DNA of 7,855 nt from Microbacterium sp. Lineage in GTDB: Bacteria; Actinomycetota; Actinomycetes; Actinomycetales; Microbacteriaceae. Each line of letters opens with the position of its first letter. Positions within the stretch are counted from its first letter, which is position 1. Under the pieces are notes generated by a model. It was not told where the DNA came from, did no database searches, and saw only the letters and a program-made list of their open reading frames with translations. Of the stretch, positions 1 through 6,083 are shown in pieces. The stretch lies in contig JAITUD010000293.1 in NCBI GenBank assembly GCA_031286555.1, positions 1 through 7,855 of the forward strand. Direction: 5' to 3'. The position numbers and the translations under genes are program-made.

Positions 1-93
1 CGCGCCCCTCCCTGGGCGCGGGGCGGGGGCGGCGCCCCTGCGCGCCGCCGCGGCCGGCCCGGCCCGCCCCGCCTCTCTCACAGTGCTCTGCGC
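1..93. other. Extremely GC-rich intergenic tail with hairpins; possible terminator of the importer operon
   Basis: This stretch follows the stop of the ABC ATPase gene. Positions 1-70 contain only three T and no A, and 40-73 is an unbroken run of G and C. Two short perfect hairpins are visible: CGCGCCC (1-7) with GGGCGCG (14-20) around a 6-nt loop, and GGGGC (26-30) with GCCCC (34-38) around a 3-nt loop. Being just past the last gene of an operon, it could stop transcription, and actinobacterial terminators often lack a U-tract. No U-tract is present here, so the terminator role is inferred. No gene is visible. Confidence 0.4.
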
Positions 94-879
94 TCAGTCG
101 CCGCCCGGCGACCCGAGCAGCTCGCGCACCCGGCTCGAGATGCGGTGGAACTCCGGCGTCTCGAGCACCTCGGCGTAGCCGCGCTCCGCGGGCAGGTCGA
201 CGCGGTGCTCCTCGAGGATGCGCCCCGGCCTGGGGCTCATCACGATCACGCGGCTGGCGAGGTAGACGGCCTCCGCCACCGAGTGCGTCACCAGCAGCAC
301 GGTGGTGCCGGTGCGCGCCCAGATGCGGTTCAGCTCGACGTTCATCTTCTCGCGCGTGAGCGCGTCGAGTGCGCCGAAGGGCTCGTCCATCAGCAGCACG
401 CGCGGCTCGTGCAGCAGCGCGCGGCACAGTGACACGCGCTGCTGCATCCCTCCGGAGAGCTCGAAGGGCATGGCCTTCTCGAAGCCGGTGAGCCCCGTCA
501 TCTCGATGAGCTCATCGGCTCTGGCGTTCGCCTTCTTCATGTCCATGCCGCGCATCTCAGCCTGAAGCAGGATGTTGCCACGGACGTTGCGCCACTCCAG
601 CAGAGCAGCGCGCTGGAACACGAAGCCGATGTCCTGGCGCGGTGCGGTGACCATCTCGCCGTTCAGGCGGATGCTGCCCGCGCTGGGCAGCGTGAGCCCG
701 GCGACGGCCTTGAGCAGTGTCGACTTCCCGCAGCCCGAGGGCCCGGCGATGGTGATGAACTCGCCCTCGCCGACGGTGAGGTCGACCCCGCTCAGCGCCG
801 ACACCTGTCCGCGCTTCGAGGCGAACGTGATCGCGACGTCGTCGATCTCCAGGGCGGTCCTGGTCTGGGTCTGCGTCAT
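94..879 (-). CDS. ABC transporter ATP-binding protein, nitrate/sulfonate/taurine (NitT/TauT) type
   Basis: This 261-residue protein is the cytoplasmic ATPase that powers the importer encoded by the two genes before it. All nucleotide-binding motifs are intact: Walker A GPSGCGKST (46-54), Q-loop Q89, signature LSGGMQQR (141-148), Walker B VLLMDEP (161-167) with catalytic E166, D-loop GALD (169-172) and switch histidine H199. The stretch after it, THSVAEAVYLASRVIVMSPRPGRI, is characteristic of the COG1116 SsuB/TauB/NrtD group, and the length is normal for it. The ATG at 879 is preceded by AAGGAG with 8-nt spacing, and only 28 nt separate it from the binding-protein stop, so it is the last gene of the operon. 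Family assignment is firm. The substrate is not deducible from the ATPase. Confidence 0.95.
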   Translation of the reverse strand: MTQTQTRTALEIDDVAITFASKRGQVSALSGVDLTVGEGEFITIAGPSGCGKSTLLKAVAGLTLPSAGSIRLNGEMVTAPRQDIGFVFQRAALLEWRNVRGNILLQAEMRGMDMKKANARADELIEMTGLTGFEKAMPFELSGGMQQRVSLCRALLHEPRVLLMDEPFGALDALTREKMNVELNRIWARTGTTVLLVTHSVAEAVYLASRVIVMSPRPGRILEEHRVDLPAERGYAEVLETPEFHRISSRVRELLGSPGGD

Positions 880-887
880 CAGAGCAT

Positions 888-893
888 CTCCTT
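888..893 (-). promoter_or_regulatory. Ribosome binding site of the ABC ATPase gene
   Basis: AAGGAG on the minus strand lies 8 nt before the ATG at 879, inside the 28-nt gap after the binding-protein gene. It supports that start. Confidence 0.8.
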
Positions 894-907
894 CTGCGGG
901 CCGACGG

Positions 908-1945
908 TCACTTGCCGGGGGCGAAGGACGCGTCGAAGTAGGTGTCGACCTTGCCGTCGCCGGAGATCAGTCCGGCCTGGGAGAGCACGTCGAGCGTGGA
1001 CTGCCAGTCCTCGGTGGTGTTCGCACCGGGTGCGTCGCCCTCGGTGTTCGCCGTGTGCAGCAGCTTGATCGTCTCGTTCCACTGGTCCAGCAGCACCTCC
1101 TTGGCGGGCATCTGCGGGTCCTTGCCGTCCATCGCGGCGACGGCGGCCTCGGGGTCCTTCTCGGCTGCGGCGAACGCCTCGCTCGTCGCGGCGACCATCT
1201 CCTTGACGAGATCGGGGTCGTTCTTCAGGGTCTCGTTGTTGGCGATCAGGCCGTTGCTGAAGAAGTTCAGACCGGCATCCGAGTAGCGCAGGTACCGCAT
1301 CTCCTTGCCGCTCTTCGCAGCGATGGTCGGTCCCTGGTCGTGCGCGAAGCCGATCAGCCCGTCGGTCTTGCCGGAGAGCACGGCGGCGATCTTGCCGGCG
1401 GGGTCGAGGTTCTGCTGCTTGACGTCGGACTCCTTCAGGCCGACTGCCTCGAGGTACATCGGGAAGGTGGTGGTCGGCGCGTCGCCGGCGGAGACGGCGA
1501 TCGTCTTGCCCTTGAGGTCGGTGGGCTCCTCGATGCCGGAGTCGGCGAACACCTGCACCGCCGACGGCGTGGTCTGTAGGAACACTCCGACGCTCTTGAT
1601 CGGCACGCCCTTGTCGATGTTGGCGAGCACAGCGGGGGTGTCGGCCCAGCCGAAGTCGACCTGCTTCTGGCCGATGGCCTGCGCGGTCTTGGTCGACCCC
1701 TGTCCGGCCTTGATCGTGAGGTTGATGCCGTGGTCCTTGAAGATGCCCTTCTCGACGCCGTAGTAGAACGGCGCGTGCTCGCCGTACGGGTACCAGTTGA
1801 GCATGAGGGTGACGTCAGTGGTCTTCGCGTCGCCGCTCGATCCGTCGCTGCTGCTGGGCGTGGACGCCCCGCTGCATCCCGCGAGAGCGAGGACCGCCGC
1901 GGTGGCGAGAGCGAGACCGCCGAGGATGGATGCTGACTTCTTCAT
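908..1945 (-). CDS. ABC transporter substrate-binding lipoprotein, NMT1/THI5-like
   Basis: This 345-residue protein is the extracytoplasmic receptor of the importer. The N-terminus MKKSASILGG, a hydrophobic stretch and the lipobox LAGC (21-24) mark a lipoprotein anchored through C24, followed by a Ser/Gly/Thr-rich linker to about residue 42. The mature part opens with LMLNWYPYGEHAPFYYG and continues with GVEKGIFKDHGINLTI, the layout of the NMT1/THI5 and SsuA/TauA-type fold. The frame is open upstream to 2083, but that extension overlaps the permease gene. The ATG at 1945 has the signal peptide directly after it and AAGGAGA 4 nt before it, so it was chosen. Members of this fold carry nitrate, sulfonates, taurine, pyrimidine thiamine precursors or riboflavin. 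The cysteine-rich THI5 enzyme motif is absent, so this is a binding protein, ligand unknown. Confidence 0.92.
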   Translation of the reverse strand: MKKSASILGGLALATAAVLALAGCSGASTPSSSDGSSGDAKTTDVTLMLNWYPYGEHAPFYYGVEKGIFKDHGINLTIKAGQGSTKTAQAIGQKQVDFGWADTPAVLANIDKGVPIKSVGVFLQTTPSAVQVFADSGIEEPTDLKGKTIAVSAGDAPTTTFPMYLEAVGLKESDVKQQNLDPAGKIAAVLSGKTDGLIGFAHDQGPTIAAKSGKEMRYLRYSDAGLNFFSNGLIANNETLKNDPDLVKEMVAATSEAFAAAEKDPEAAVAAMDGKDPQMPAKEVLLDQWNETIKLLHTANTEGDAPGANTTEDWQSTLDVLSQAGLISGDGKVDTYFDASFAPGK

Positions 1946-1949
1946 CAGT

Positions 1950-1956
1950 TCTCCTT
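1950..1956 (-). promoter_or_regulatory. Ribosome binding site of the substrate-binding protein gene
   Basis: AAGGAGA on the minus strand stands 4 nt before the ATG at 1945, in the 40-nt gap after the permease gene. It decides against the longer upstream reading of this frame, which would start inside the permease gene. Confidence 0.85.
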
Positions 1957-1985
1957 GTTTCTGTGTTCTTGGTGAGGGCAGGGGT

Positions 1986-2840
1986 TCAGAGCCGCACGGT
2001 CGCGGCGCCGACATCGCGCTTGGACGCGTGCCAGGGGATGAGGAATCGCTCGGCGACCTGGATGATCCCGAACAGCAGGACACCCATGAGCGACATGATG
2101 ATGAGCGCCGCGAACAGCATCGCGGTGTCGAGGTTGCCGTTCGCCTGCAGGATCACGTAGCCGAGGCCCTCGTTCGCGCCGACGAACTCGCCGACGACCG
2201 CACCCGTCACCGCGAGGGTCGCGGCGACCTTGAGCCCGGAGAGCAGTTCGGGGAGGGCAGCGGGCAGGCGCACCTTCGTGAAGGTCTTGAACCGGCCGGC
2301 GCCCATCGTCGAGGTGAGCTGCAGGATCTCGGGGTCGACCGTGCGCAGTCCCGCCAGACCTGAGATCACGACGGGGAAGAACGCCATCAGCACGGCGACC
2401 AGGATCTTCGGCCCCATCCCGAAGCCGAGCCAGACCACGAACAGCGGAGCGATCGCGATCTTGGGGATGACCTGCGCGAACAGGATCACCGGGTAGAGCG
2501 TCTGCTCGAGGCCCCGCGAGTACACCATGACCACGGCGACGAAGAGTCCGACGACCACGGCGATCGCGAAGCCGACCAGCGTCTCATAGGTGGTGACCCA
2601 GGTGTTCTGCAGCAGGTAGGCCGGGTTGTCGGCGAAGGCCGCCCATGTGTCGGCCGGCGACGGGATGATGTAGGGCGGCACCCAGCCGAGCGCGGTGACG
2701 GCCCACCACACGATGAGCACGGCGATCACGAACACGACCGGATGCCAGTTGCGCTGCCACCAGCGCACGAAGGCATTCGGCTGGGTCGGCTGCTGGCTCA
2801 CCGCGAGGGTCATGGTGGCGTTCTGCGTCGTCGTCGACAT
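1986..2840 (-). CDS. ABC transporter permease, NitT/TauT (SsuC/TauC) type
   Basis: This 284-residue inner-membrane protein forms the channel of the importer, presumably as a homodimer since only one permease gene is present. Hydrophobic segments lie near residues 34-51, 87-106, 116-135, 143-163, 205-222 and 240-262, giving the usual six helices of the family. The cytoplasmic coupling (EAA-type) loop is at about 177-197, STMGAGRFKTFTKVRLPAALP, with the conserved G and the closing LP. PPYIIPSPADTW near residue 55 is also typical. The frame is open to 2927, but the ATG at 2840 has GAGGA 5 nt upstream. The ATG at 2855 has a poorer site, and starts further up would approach the predicted promoter. 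The gene is first in the importer operon. Family is firm, substrate unknown. Confidence 0.93.
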   Translation of the reverse strand: MSTTTQNATMTLAVSQQPTQPNAFVRWWQRNWHPVVFVIAVLIVWWAVTALGWVPPYIIPSPADTWAAFADNPAYLLQNTWVTTYETLVGFAIAVVVGLFVAVVMVYSRGLEQTLYPVILFAQVIPKIAIAPLFVVWLGFGMGPKILVAVLMAFFPVVISGLAGLRTVDPEILQLTSTMGAGRFKTFTKVRLPAALPELLSGLKVAATLAVTGAVVGEFVGANEGLGYVILQANGNLDTAMLFAALIIMSLMGVLLFGIIQVAERFLIPWHASKRDVGAATVRL

Positions 2841-2845
2841 TCGGG

Positions 2846-2850
2846 TCCTC
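2846..2850 (-). promoter_or_regulatory. Ribosome binding site of the permease gene
   Basis: GAGGA on the minus strand with 5-nt spacing to the ATG at 2840. It favours this start over in-frame ATG codons at 2855 and 2927. Confidence 0.6.
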
Positions 2851-2870
2851 GACATCTTCGTCCGGGTTTC

Positions 2871-2886
2871 GGGAAAGCGTATTCCC
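2871..2886 (-). promoter_or_regulatory. Candidate LacI-family operator at the importer promoter
   Basis: The 16-bp sequence GGGAAAGCGTATTCCC (plus strand) is an imperfect dyad: GGGAA pairs with TTCCC and the centre is CG, as in operators of the LacI family. Its inner 14 bp match the CcpA cre-type sequence TGAAAGCGCTTTCA at 10 of 14 positions by my alignment. It lies at about +5 to +20 from the predicted start of transcription, a position where a bound repressor would block RNA polymerase. The LacI-family gene at 4037-5065 is the obvious candidate regulator. The same dyad could instead fold as a short RNA hairpin. Binding is inferred. Confidence 0.4.
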
Positions 2887-2896
2887 ATTGGCTTCG

Positions 2897-2924
2897 ATAG
2901 TAACACCTGCAGACAGGATGGCAA
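2897..2924 (-). promoter_or_regulatory. Predicted sigma-70-type promoter of the importer operon
   Basis: On the minus strand a -35 box TTGCCA (2924-2919; 5 of 6 to TTGACA) and a -10 box TACTAT (2902-2897) are separated by 16 bp. Transcription would begin near 2890, leaving a leader of about 50 nt before the permease ATG. The spacer holds CCTG-N4-CAGG (2906-2917), a small dyad. The area is visibly less GC-rich than its surroundings, as expected for a promoter, and sits in the 99-nt gap between glycerate kinase and permease. Confidence 0.55.
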
Positions 2925-2939
2925 CACCGCCGCGAGGCG

Positions 2940-4037
2940 TCAGCGGACGAAGCTGCCCGCCAGGTCGGCGCCGGCAGCACGCAGCCAGCGCGCTGTATGC
3001 GACATGGCCTCTTCCGCGGAGCCGGCGAGCTCCGTCAGAGAGACCGATGCCGAGAAGATCGACGTGTCGGCATCCGCCGTGATGCGCCCGGCGACCACGG
3101 CGGCCGGCACCCCGGCATCCGCCGCGAGACCGGCGACGAACGACGGCACCTTGCCGTCACCGGACTGGCCGTCGTAGGACCCCTCGCCGGTGATCACGAG
3201 GTCGGCGCCGGCGATCGCCTCGGCCAGGCCGATCAGGCGGGCGACCTCGGATGCTCCGGGCAGCAGCCTGCCGCCCCAGGCGACGAGCGCGCCGCCGACG
3301 CCTCCGGCCGCCCCGGCTCCGGGGGTGGCCGGGTCCAGGCCGAGCAGTGCGGCGAGCGCCGCGAGGCCGGCATCCGTCCGTGCCCGATCCGCAGCGTCGG
3401 TGAGCCCCTTCTGCGGTCCGAACACCTCGGCGGCCCCGCGCGGGCCGGTGAGCGGATTCGTGACGTCGGTGAGGACGAGGGTCTCGGGAACCGGGCGCAG
3501 CCCGGTGAGGTCGGCGGTCGCGATCGCGGACAGGCCGCGGGCACCGGCCGGGACCTCGCGGCCTGCCGCATCGGTGAACCGCGCGCCCAGGGCACGCAGC
3601 ATCCCGGTGCCGCCGTCGGTCGATGCGCTCGAGCCGATGCCGAGCACCAGCCGGGCGACGCCGTGGTCCAGAGCGGCGGCGATCGCCTGCCCGAAGCCGG
3701 CGGAGTCGGCGTCGAAGGGGCGGAGGTCGGCGAGCAGTTCGATGCCCGAGGTCGAGGCGAGGTCGATCACCGCGGTGCCGTCCGGAGCATCCGCAGTCGG
3801 GGGCAGCAGCAGCCAGGTCGTGTCGACCGGCACTCCCGCCGGACCGTCCACCGTCACCGGCATCCGTTCGGCTCCGGGCACCGCCGCCGCGAACGCGGCG
3901 ACCGTGCCCTCTCCCCCGTCGGCCATCGGCCGCATCACGAAGTCGGCGCCGTCGCCCCAGCCCGCGGCGAGAGCGGATGCCGCATCCGCAGCCGTGATCG
4001 TGCCCTTGAAGCTGTCCGGGGCGAGGACCACACGCAT
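2940..4037 (-). CDS. Glycerate kinase, type II (GarK/GlxK family), 2-phosphoglycerate-forming
   Basis: This 365-residue cytoplasmic enzyme phosphorylates D-glycerate with ATP. The GarK/GlxK family makes 2-phosphoglycerate, feeding lower glycolysis. Family motifs run in order: APDSFKGT (6-13), MADGGEGT (38-45), GIGSSASTDGGTGML (133-147), LTDVTNPLTGPRGAAEVFGPQKG (189-211), GAAGGVGG (242-249) and VITGEGSYDGQSGDGKVP (281-298). Length is close to the usual 370-380. The frame extends to 4100, but those 21 residues are Pro/Arg-rich and overlap the lacI-type gene; the protein proper begins MRVVLAPDSFKGT. The ATG at 4037 overlaps the regulator's stop by one base (TGATG), so translation is probably coupled and the two are cotranscribed. 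Its presence next to the barrel enzymes suggests their pathway releases glycerate. Confidence 0.93.
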   Translation of the reverse strand: MRVVLAPDSFKGTITAADAASALAAGWGDGADFVMRPMADGGEGTVAAFAAAVPGAERMPVTVDGPAGVPVDTTWLLLPPTADAPDGTAVIDLASTSGIELLADLRPFDADSAGFGQAIAAALDHGVARLVLGIGSSASTDGGTGMLRALGARFTDAAGREVPAGARGLSAIATADLTGLRPVPETLVLTDVTNPLTGPRGAAEVFGPQKGLTDAADRARTDAGLAALAALLGLDPATPGAGAAGGVGGALVAWGGRLLPGASEVARLIGLAEAIAGADLVITGEGSYDGQSGDGKVPSFVAGLAADAGVPAAVVAGRITADADTSIFSASVSLTELAGSAEEAMSHTARWLRAAGADLAGSFVR

Positions 4038-5065
4038 CACGGGAGTCCAGGGGTGCTCTCGCGCACCACGACCTCGAGGTCGAGGTCGGGCTGCTGCCAT
4101 TCGGCATCCACCGTCGCACGGAACGCCTGATAGCCGAGCTCGCTCAGCGGCACGCGCACCGTGGTGAGCTGCGGCGTGACGTCACGGCTGACGGGCACGT
4201 CGTCGAAACCGCAGACGGCGATGTCGGCGCCGACCGTGCGGCCGGCGTCGCGGATGCCGGTCATCGCGCCGACCGCCACGACATCGCTGAGTGCGAAGAT
4301 CAGGGTGCCAGGCTCGACGCCGTCGGCGAGGGCCGCAGCCATGCACTCGGTTCCGGACTCGCGCTCGAAGCCGCCGCGGTAGGTGCGCTCCACGGCACCG
4401 CCGCCTGCCTCGAAACCTGCGGAGAATCCGGCGAGACGATCGTCCGAGGTGCGCACGCCCTCGGCCGCGCCGAGCAGGATCGCCCTGCGGTAGCCGCGCG
4501 CCGCCATCTCGCCGCCCAGACGCTCGGCACCGCCGCGGTTGTCGATCTGCACGCTGCGGTCACCGCCGGGACCGAAAGTGACCGTGCGGGCGCCGAGCGC
4601 GGGGAAGGCGGCGAGTTCGCCCGGCCCGTCCTGTTCGCCGCCCTCGGTGCGGGATGCCGCCAGGATCACGCCCTGCGGACGCTGCCCGCGCAGCGCACGC
4701 AGAATGCGGGACTCGCGCTCGGGGTCGCGCTCGGTGATCGCGACCGTGACGACGAGTCCGTGCTCGTCCGCGCCGCGCGCGACACCGGAGGCGATCAGGC
4801 CGAAGTACGGGTCGGCGATGTCGGCGACGAGCAGGGCGATCACCGGAGAGGTGCCGCGTGCGATCGACTGCGCGGAGATGTTGGCGGTGTACCCGAGCTC
4901 GGTCGCGGCCTGCTCCACCCGCTCGCGGTACGACTCCGCGACCTTCCGCTCCGAGCCGTTCAGCACACGCGACGCCGTGGCCAGCGAGACCCCCGCCGCG
5001 CGTGCGACGTCGTGCAGCGTGGGAGTCGAGGCGCGGCCCGCGCGCCGGGTCTCATCGGAGATCAT
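4037..5065 (-). CDS. LacI-family transcriptional regulator
   Basis: This 342-residue protein is a DNA-binding repressor of the LacI/GalR family. The helix-turn-helix is at about 17-36 (LHDVARAAGVSLATASRVLNG) and the hinge region at about 55-72 (ELGYTANISAQSIARG). A periplasmic-binding-protein-like sensor domain follows, starting PVIALLVADIADPYFG (74-89) and including CGFDDVPVSRDVTPQLTTV near residue 285. The recognition helix reads SLATASR, close to SMATVSR of CcpA and SVATVSR of GalR, which bind dyads centred on CG. No good Shine-Dalgarno site precedes the ATG at 5065, but TAGGCT stands 6 nt upstream, fitting a leaderless transcript. It precedes glycerate kinase with a 1-nt overlap. Likely effector is a sugar or pathway intermediate. 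Its targets may include its own cluster and the importer promoter at 2897-2924. Confidence 0.93.
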   Translation of the reverse strand: MISDETRRAGRASTPTLHDVARAAGVSLATASRVLNGSERKVAESYRERVEQAATELGYTANISAQSIARGTSPVIALLVADIADPYFGLIASGVARGADEHGLVVTVAITERDPERESRILRALRGQRPQGVILAASRTEGGEQDGPGELAAFPALGARTVTFGPGGDRSVQIDNRGGAERLGGEMAARGYRRAILLGAAEGVRTSDDRLAGFSAGFEAGGGAVERTYRGGFERESGTECMAAALADGVEPGTLIFALSDVVAVGAMTGIRDAGRTVGADIAVCGFDDVPVSRDVTPQLTTVRVPLSELGYQAFRATVDAEWQQPDLDLEVVVRESTPGLP

Positions 5066-5071
5066 GAGCAG

Positions 5072-5077
5072 AGCCTA
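5072..5077 (-). promoter_or_regulatory. Possible -10 box for a leaderless lacI-type transcript
   Basis: TAGGCT (TANNNT class) on the minus strand ends 6 nt before the ATG at 5065, the spacing expected if transcription starts at the first base of the start codon. No convincing -35 box was found at 16-18 bp, and no ribosome binding site lies in between. Confidence 0.35.
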
Positions 5078-5212
5078 TCGATCGTGTTTCCGGCATCCGC
5101 TCGTCGCTTCGGGTCGCGATTCGTCGCGGAGACGCTCCCGCCGAGTCGCTCTGGTCGCCCTTGAGCCCGGAAAGATCGCGCCGAACCGGGACGAACTGCT
5201 GCCCGAACGGTT

Positions 5213-5232
5213 GCCCGCAGGGCGAAGCGGGC
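5213..5232 (-). terminator. Possible terminator hairpin after the isomerase operon
   Basis: In the 196-nt gap (5066-5261), GCCCGC (5213-5218) and GCGGGC (5227-5232) form a 6-bp GC stem with an 8-nt loop, about 30 nt past the stop of the 5262-6017 gene. There is no U-tract. It could end the upstream operon and separate it from the regulator and kinase pair. The rest of the gap holds no coding sequence that I can support. Confidence 0.3.
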
Positions 5233-5261
5233 CGAACGACGACCGGTATCGCGCGCGACGC

Positions 5262-6017
5262 TCATGCTGCGTCGGCGATCCAGCCGCGCAGCGTCGCGGC
5301 CTCGGCGGGCAGGATCGCCGGGTCGCCGTCGAGGACGAACTCGAGCAGGGCGTCGCGCGGCGGGGCGACCGCGGCGGATGCTGCCGTGAAGAACCCCCGC
5401 CACAGCGACTCCCGCTCCTGCAGGCGGAGACGCTCGGCGCGCGGCCACCACGAGAAGACGTGCGCGGCGCTGACCCTGTCCTCCAGGGCCGCGTAGTCGG
5501 CGAGCGCCGACTCGTCGGACGCCCCGACGTTCGGCTGCCAGTAGCTGGAGAGCGCCGGCACCTCGGTCAGCAGCCTCCGAGCCGCGACGGCGGAGTCGGT
5601 GAGGGTGCCGGAGTGGTACTCCAGCGCGAGGGTGATCCCGCGCCCGGCGGCCTGCTCCGCAGCATCCCGCAGACGGTCGACGATGAACGCCCAGTGCTCG
5701 GCGGATGCGTCGGCCGAGCCTACTCCGCCGGCCCAGATCCGCACACGGTCGGCACCCAGCGCCGCAGCGCTGTCGAGCACGGGCTCGAGGTCGTCCTGCA
5801 CGCCGGGACGGAAGTACGAGCCGTACGAGCAGACCGCGAGGCCGGCATCCGTCGTCGCACGCGCGACCTGCGCGGCGCGAACCGTGTCCCCGGGCGGCAC
5901 GTGCACGTCGCCGCCCCACTCGATCGCCTCGAGCCCGGCCGCCGCGGATGCGGTGATGACCTCCTCGGCGGTGAGCTGGCGGAAGGTCACGGAGCAGAGC
6001 CCTGGTCGCATGGTCAT
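5262..6017 (-). CDS. Sugar phosphate isomerase/epimerase-family TIM barrel (AP endonuclease 2-like fold)
   Basis: This 251-residue protein has the layout of the xylose isomerase-like TIM-barrel family (PF01261). Typical barrel strands include LEAIEWGG (29-36), ADRVRIWAGG (89-98), ITLALEYH (128-135), SAAHVFSW (183-190) and ALLEFVLDGD (223-232). Plausible divalent-metal ligands at the usual strand ends are E133, Q161 or N163, H186 and E226. Members act as isomerases, epimerases or dehydratases (for example IolE, IolI, hydroxypyruvate isomerase), and some are lyases on 3-keto sugars. The exact reaction cannot be told. The ATG at 6017 has AAGGAT 6 nt upstream; an alternative ATG lies two codons in. 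It follows another barrel gene after 66 nt that contain a strong hairpin (6033-6077), whose arm can also pair with AGGACC next to this start. Confidence 0.85.
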   Translation of the reverse strand: MTMRPGLCSVTFRQLTAEEVITASAAAGLEAIEWGGDVHVPPGDTVRAAQVARATTDAGLAVCSYGSYFRPGVQDDLEPVLDSAAALGADRVRIWAGGVGSADASAEHWAFIVDRLRDAAEQAAGRGITLALEYHSGTLTDSAVAARRLLTEVPALSSYWQPNVGASDESALADYAALEDRVSAAHVFSWWPRAERLRLQERESLWRGFFTAASAAVAPPRDALLEFVLDGDPAILPAEAATLRGWIADAA

Positions 6018-6032
6018 GGTCCTATCCTTGCT

Positions 6033-6077
6033 CGGGTCCTGAGCGCCCTTCGTCTCGCTCCGCTCGCTCAGGACCCG
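6033..6077. repeat. Hairpin-forming intergenic repeat, 13-bp perfect inverted repeat
   Basis: CGGGTCCTGAGCG (6033-6045) is the exact reverse complement of 6065-6077. The 19-nt loop contains CGTCTCGCTCCGCT, a sequence style I associate with repeats between Microbacteriaceae genes (from memory, not searched). It fills most of the 66-nt space between the two barrel genes, beginning 6 nt after the upstream stop and ending 3 nt before the AAGGAT ribosome binding site of the downstream gene. A diverged copy of its core is inside the gene at 6944-7855 (7308-7347). It may act as an RNA-processing or stability element, or be a dispersed repeat. Confidence 0.75.
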
Positions 6078-6083
6078 GAGCGG

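Noticed and set aside
53..73. G-quadruplex on the minus strand
   Set aside because: Only three runs of at least three G are present, plus GG pairs, so it falls short of the four-run motif.
1946..2083. A 46-residue N-terminal extension of the substrate-binding protein
   Set aside because: It would overlap the permease gene and bury the lipoprotein signal; the ATG at 1945 has a strong ribosome binding site.
2841..2896. TPP or other riboswitch in the importer leader
   Set aside because: The predicted leader is only about 50 nt and shows no conserved thiamine-box sequence.
4038..4100. A 21-residue N-terminal extension of glycerate kinase
   Set aside because: It is Pro/Arg-rich and overlaps the regulator; the family begins at the MRVVLAPDSFKGT stretch.
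3157..4119. A 320-codon alternative frame on the same strand as glycerate kinase, and a similar 285-codon frame at 5062-5919
   Set aside because: Both are Arg/Gly-rich out-of-frame readings of real genes and carry no recognisable motif.
2997..4167. Two open plus-strand frames of over 300 codons opposite glycerate kinase
   Set aside because: The minus-strand frame contains every glycerate kinase motif; the plus-strand products are low complexity.
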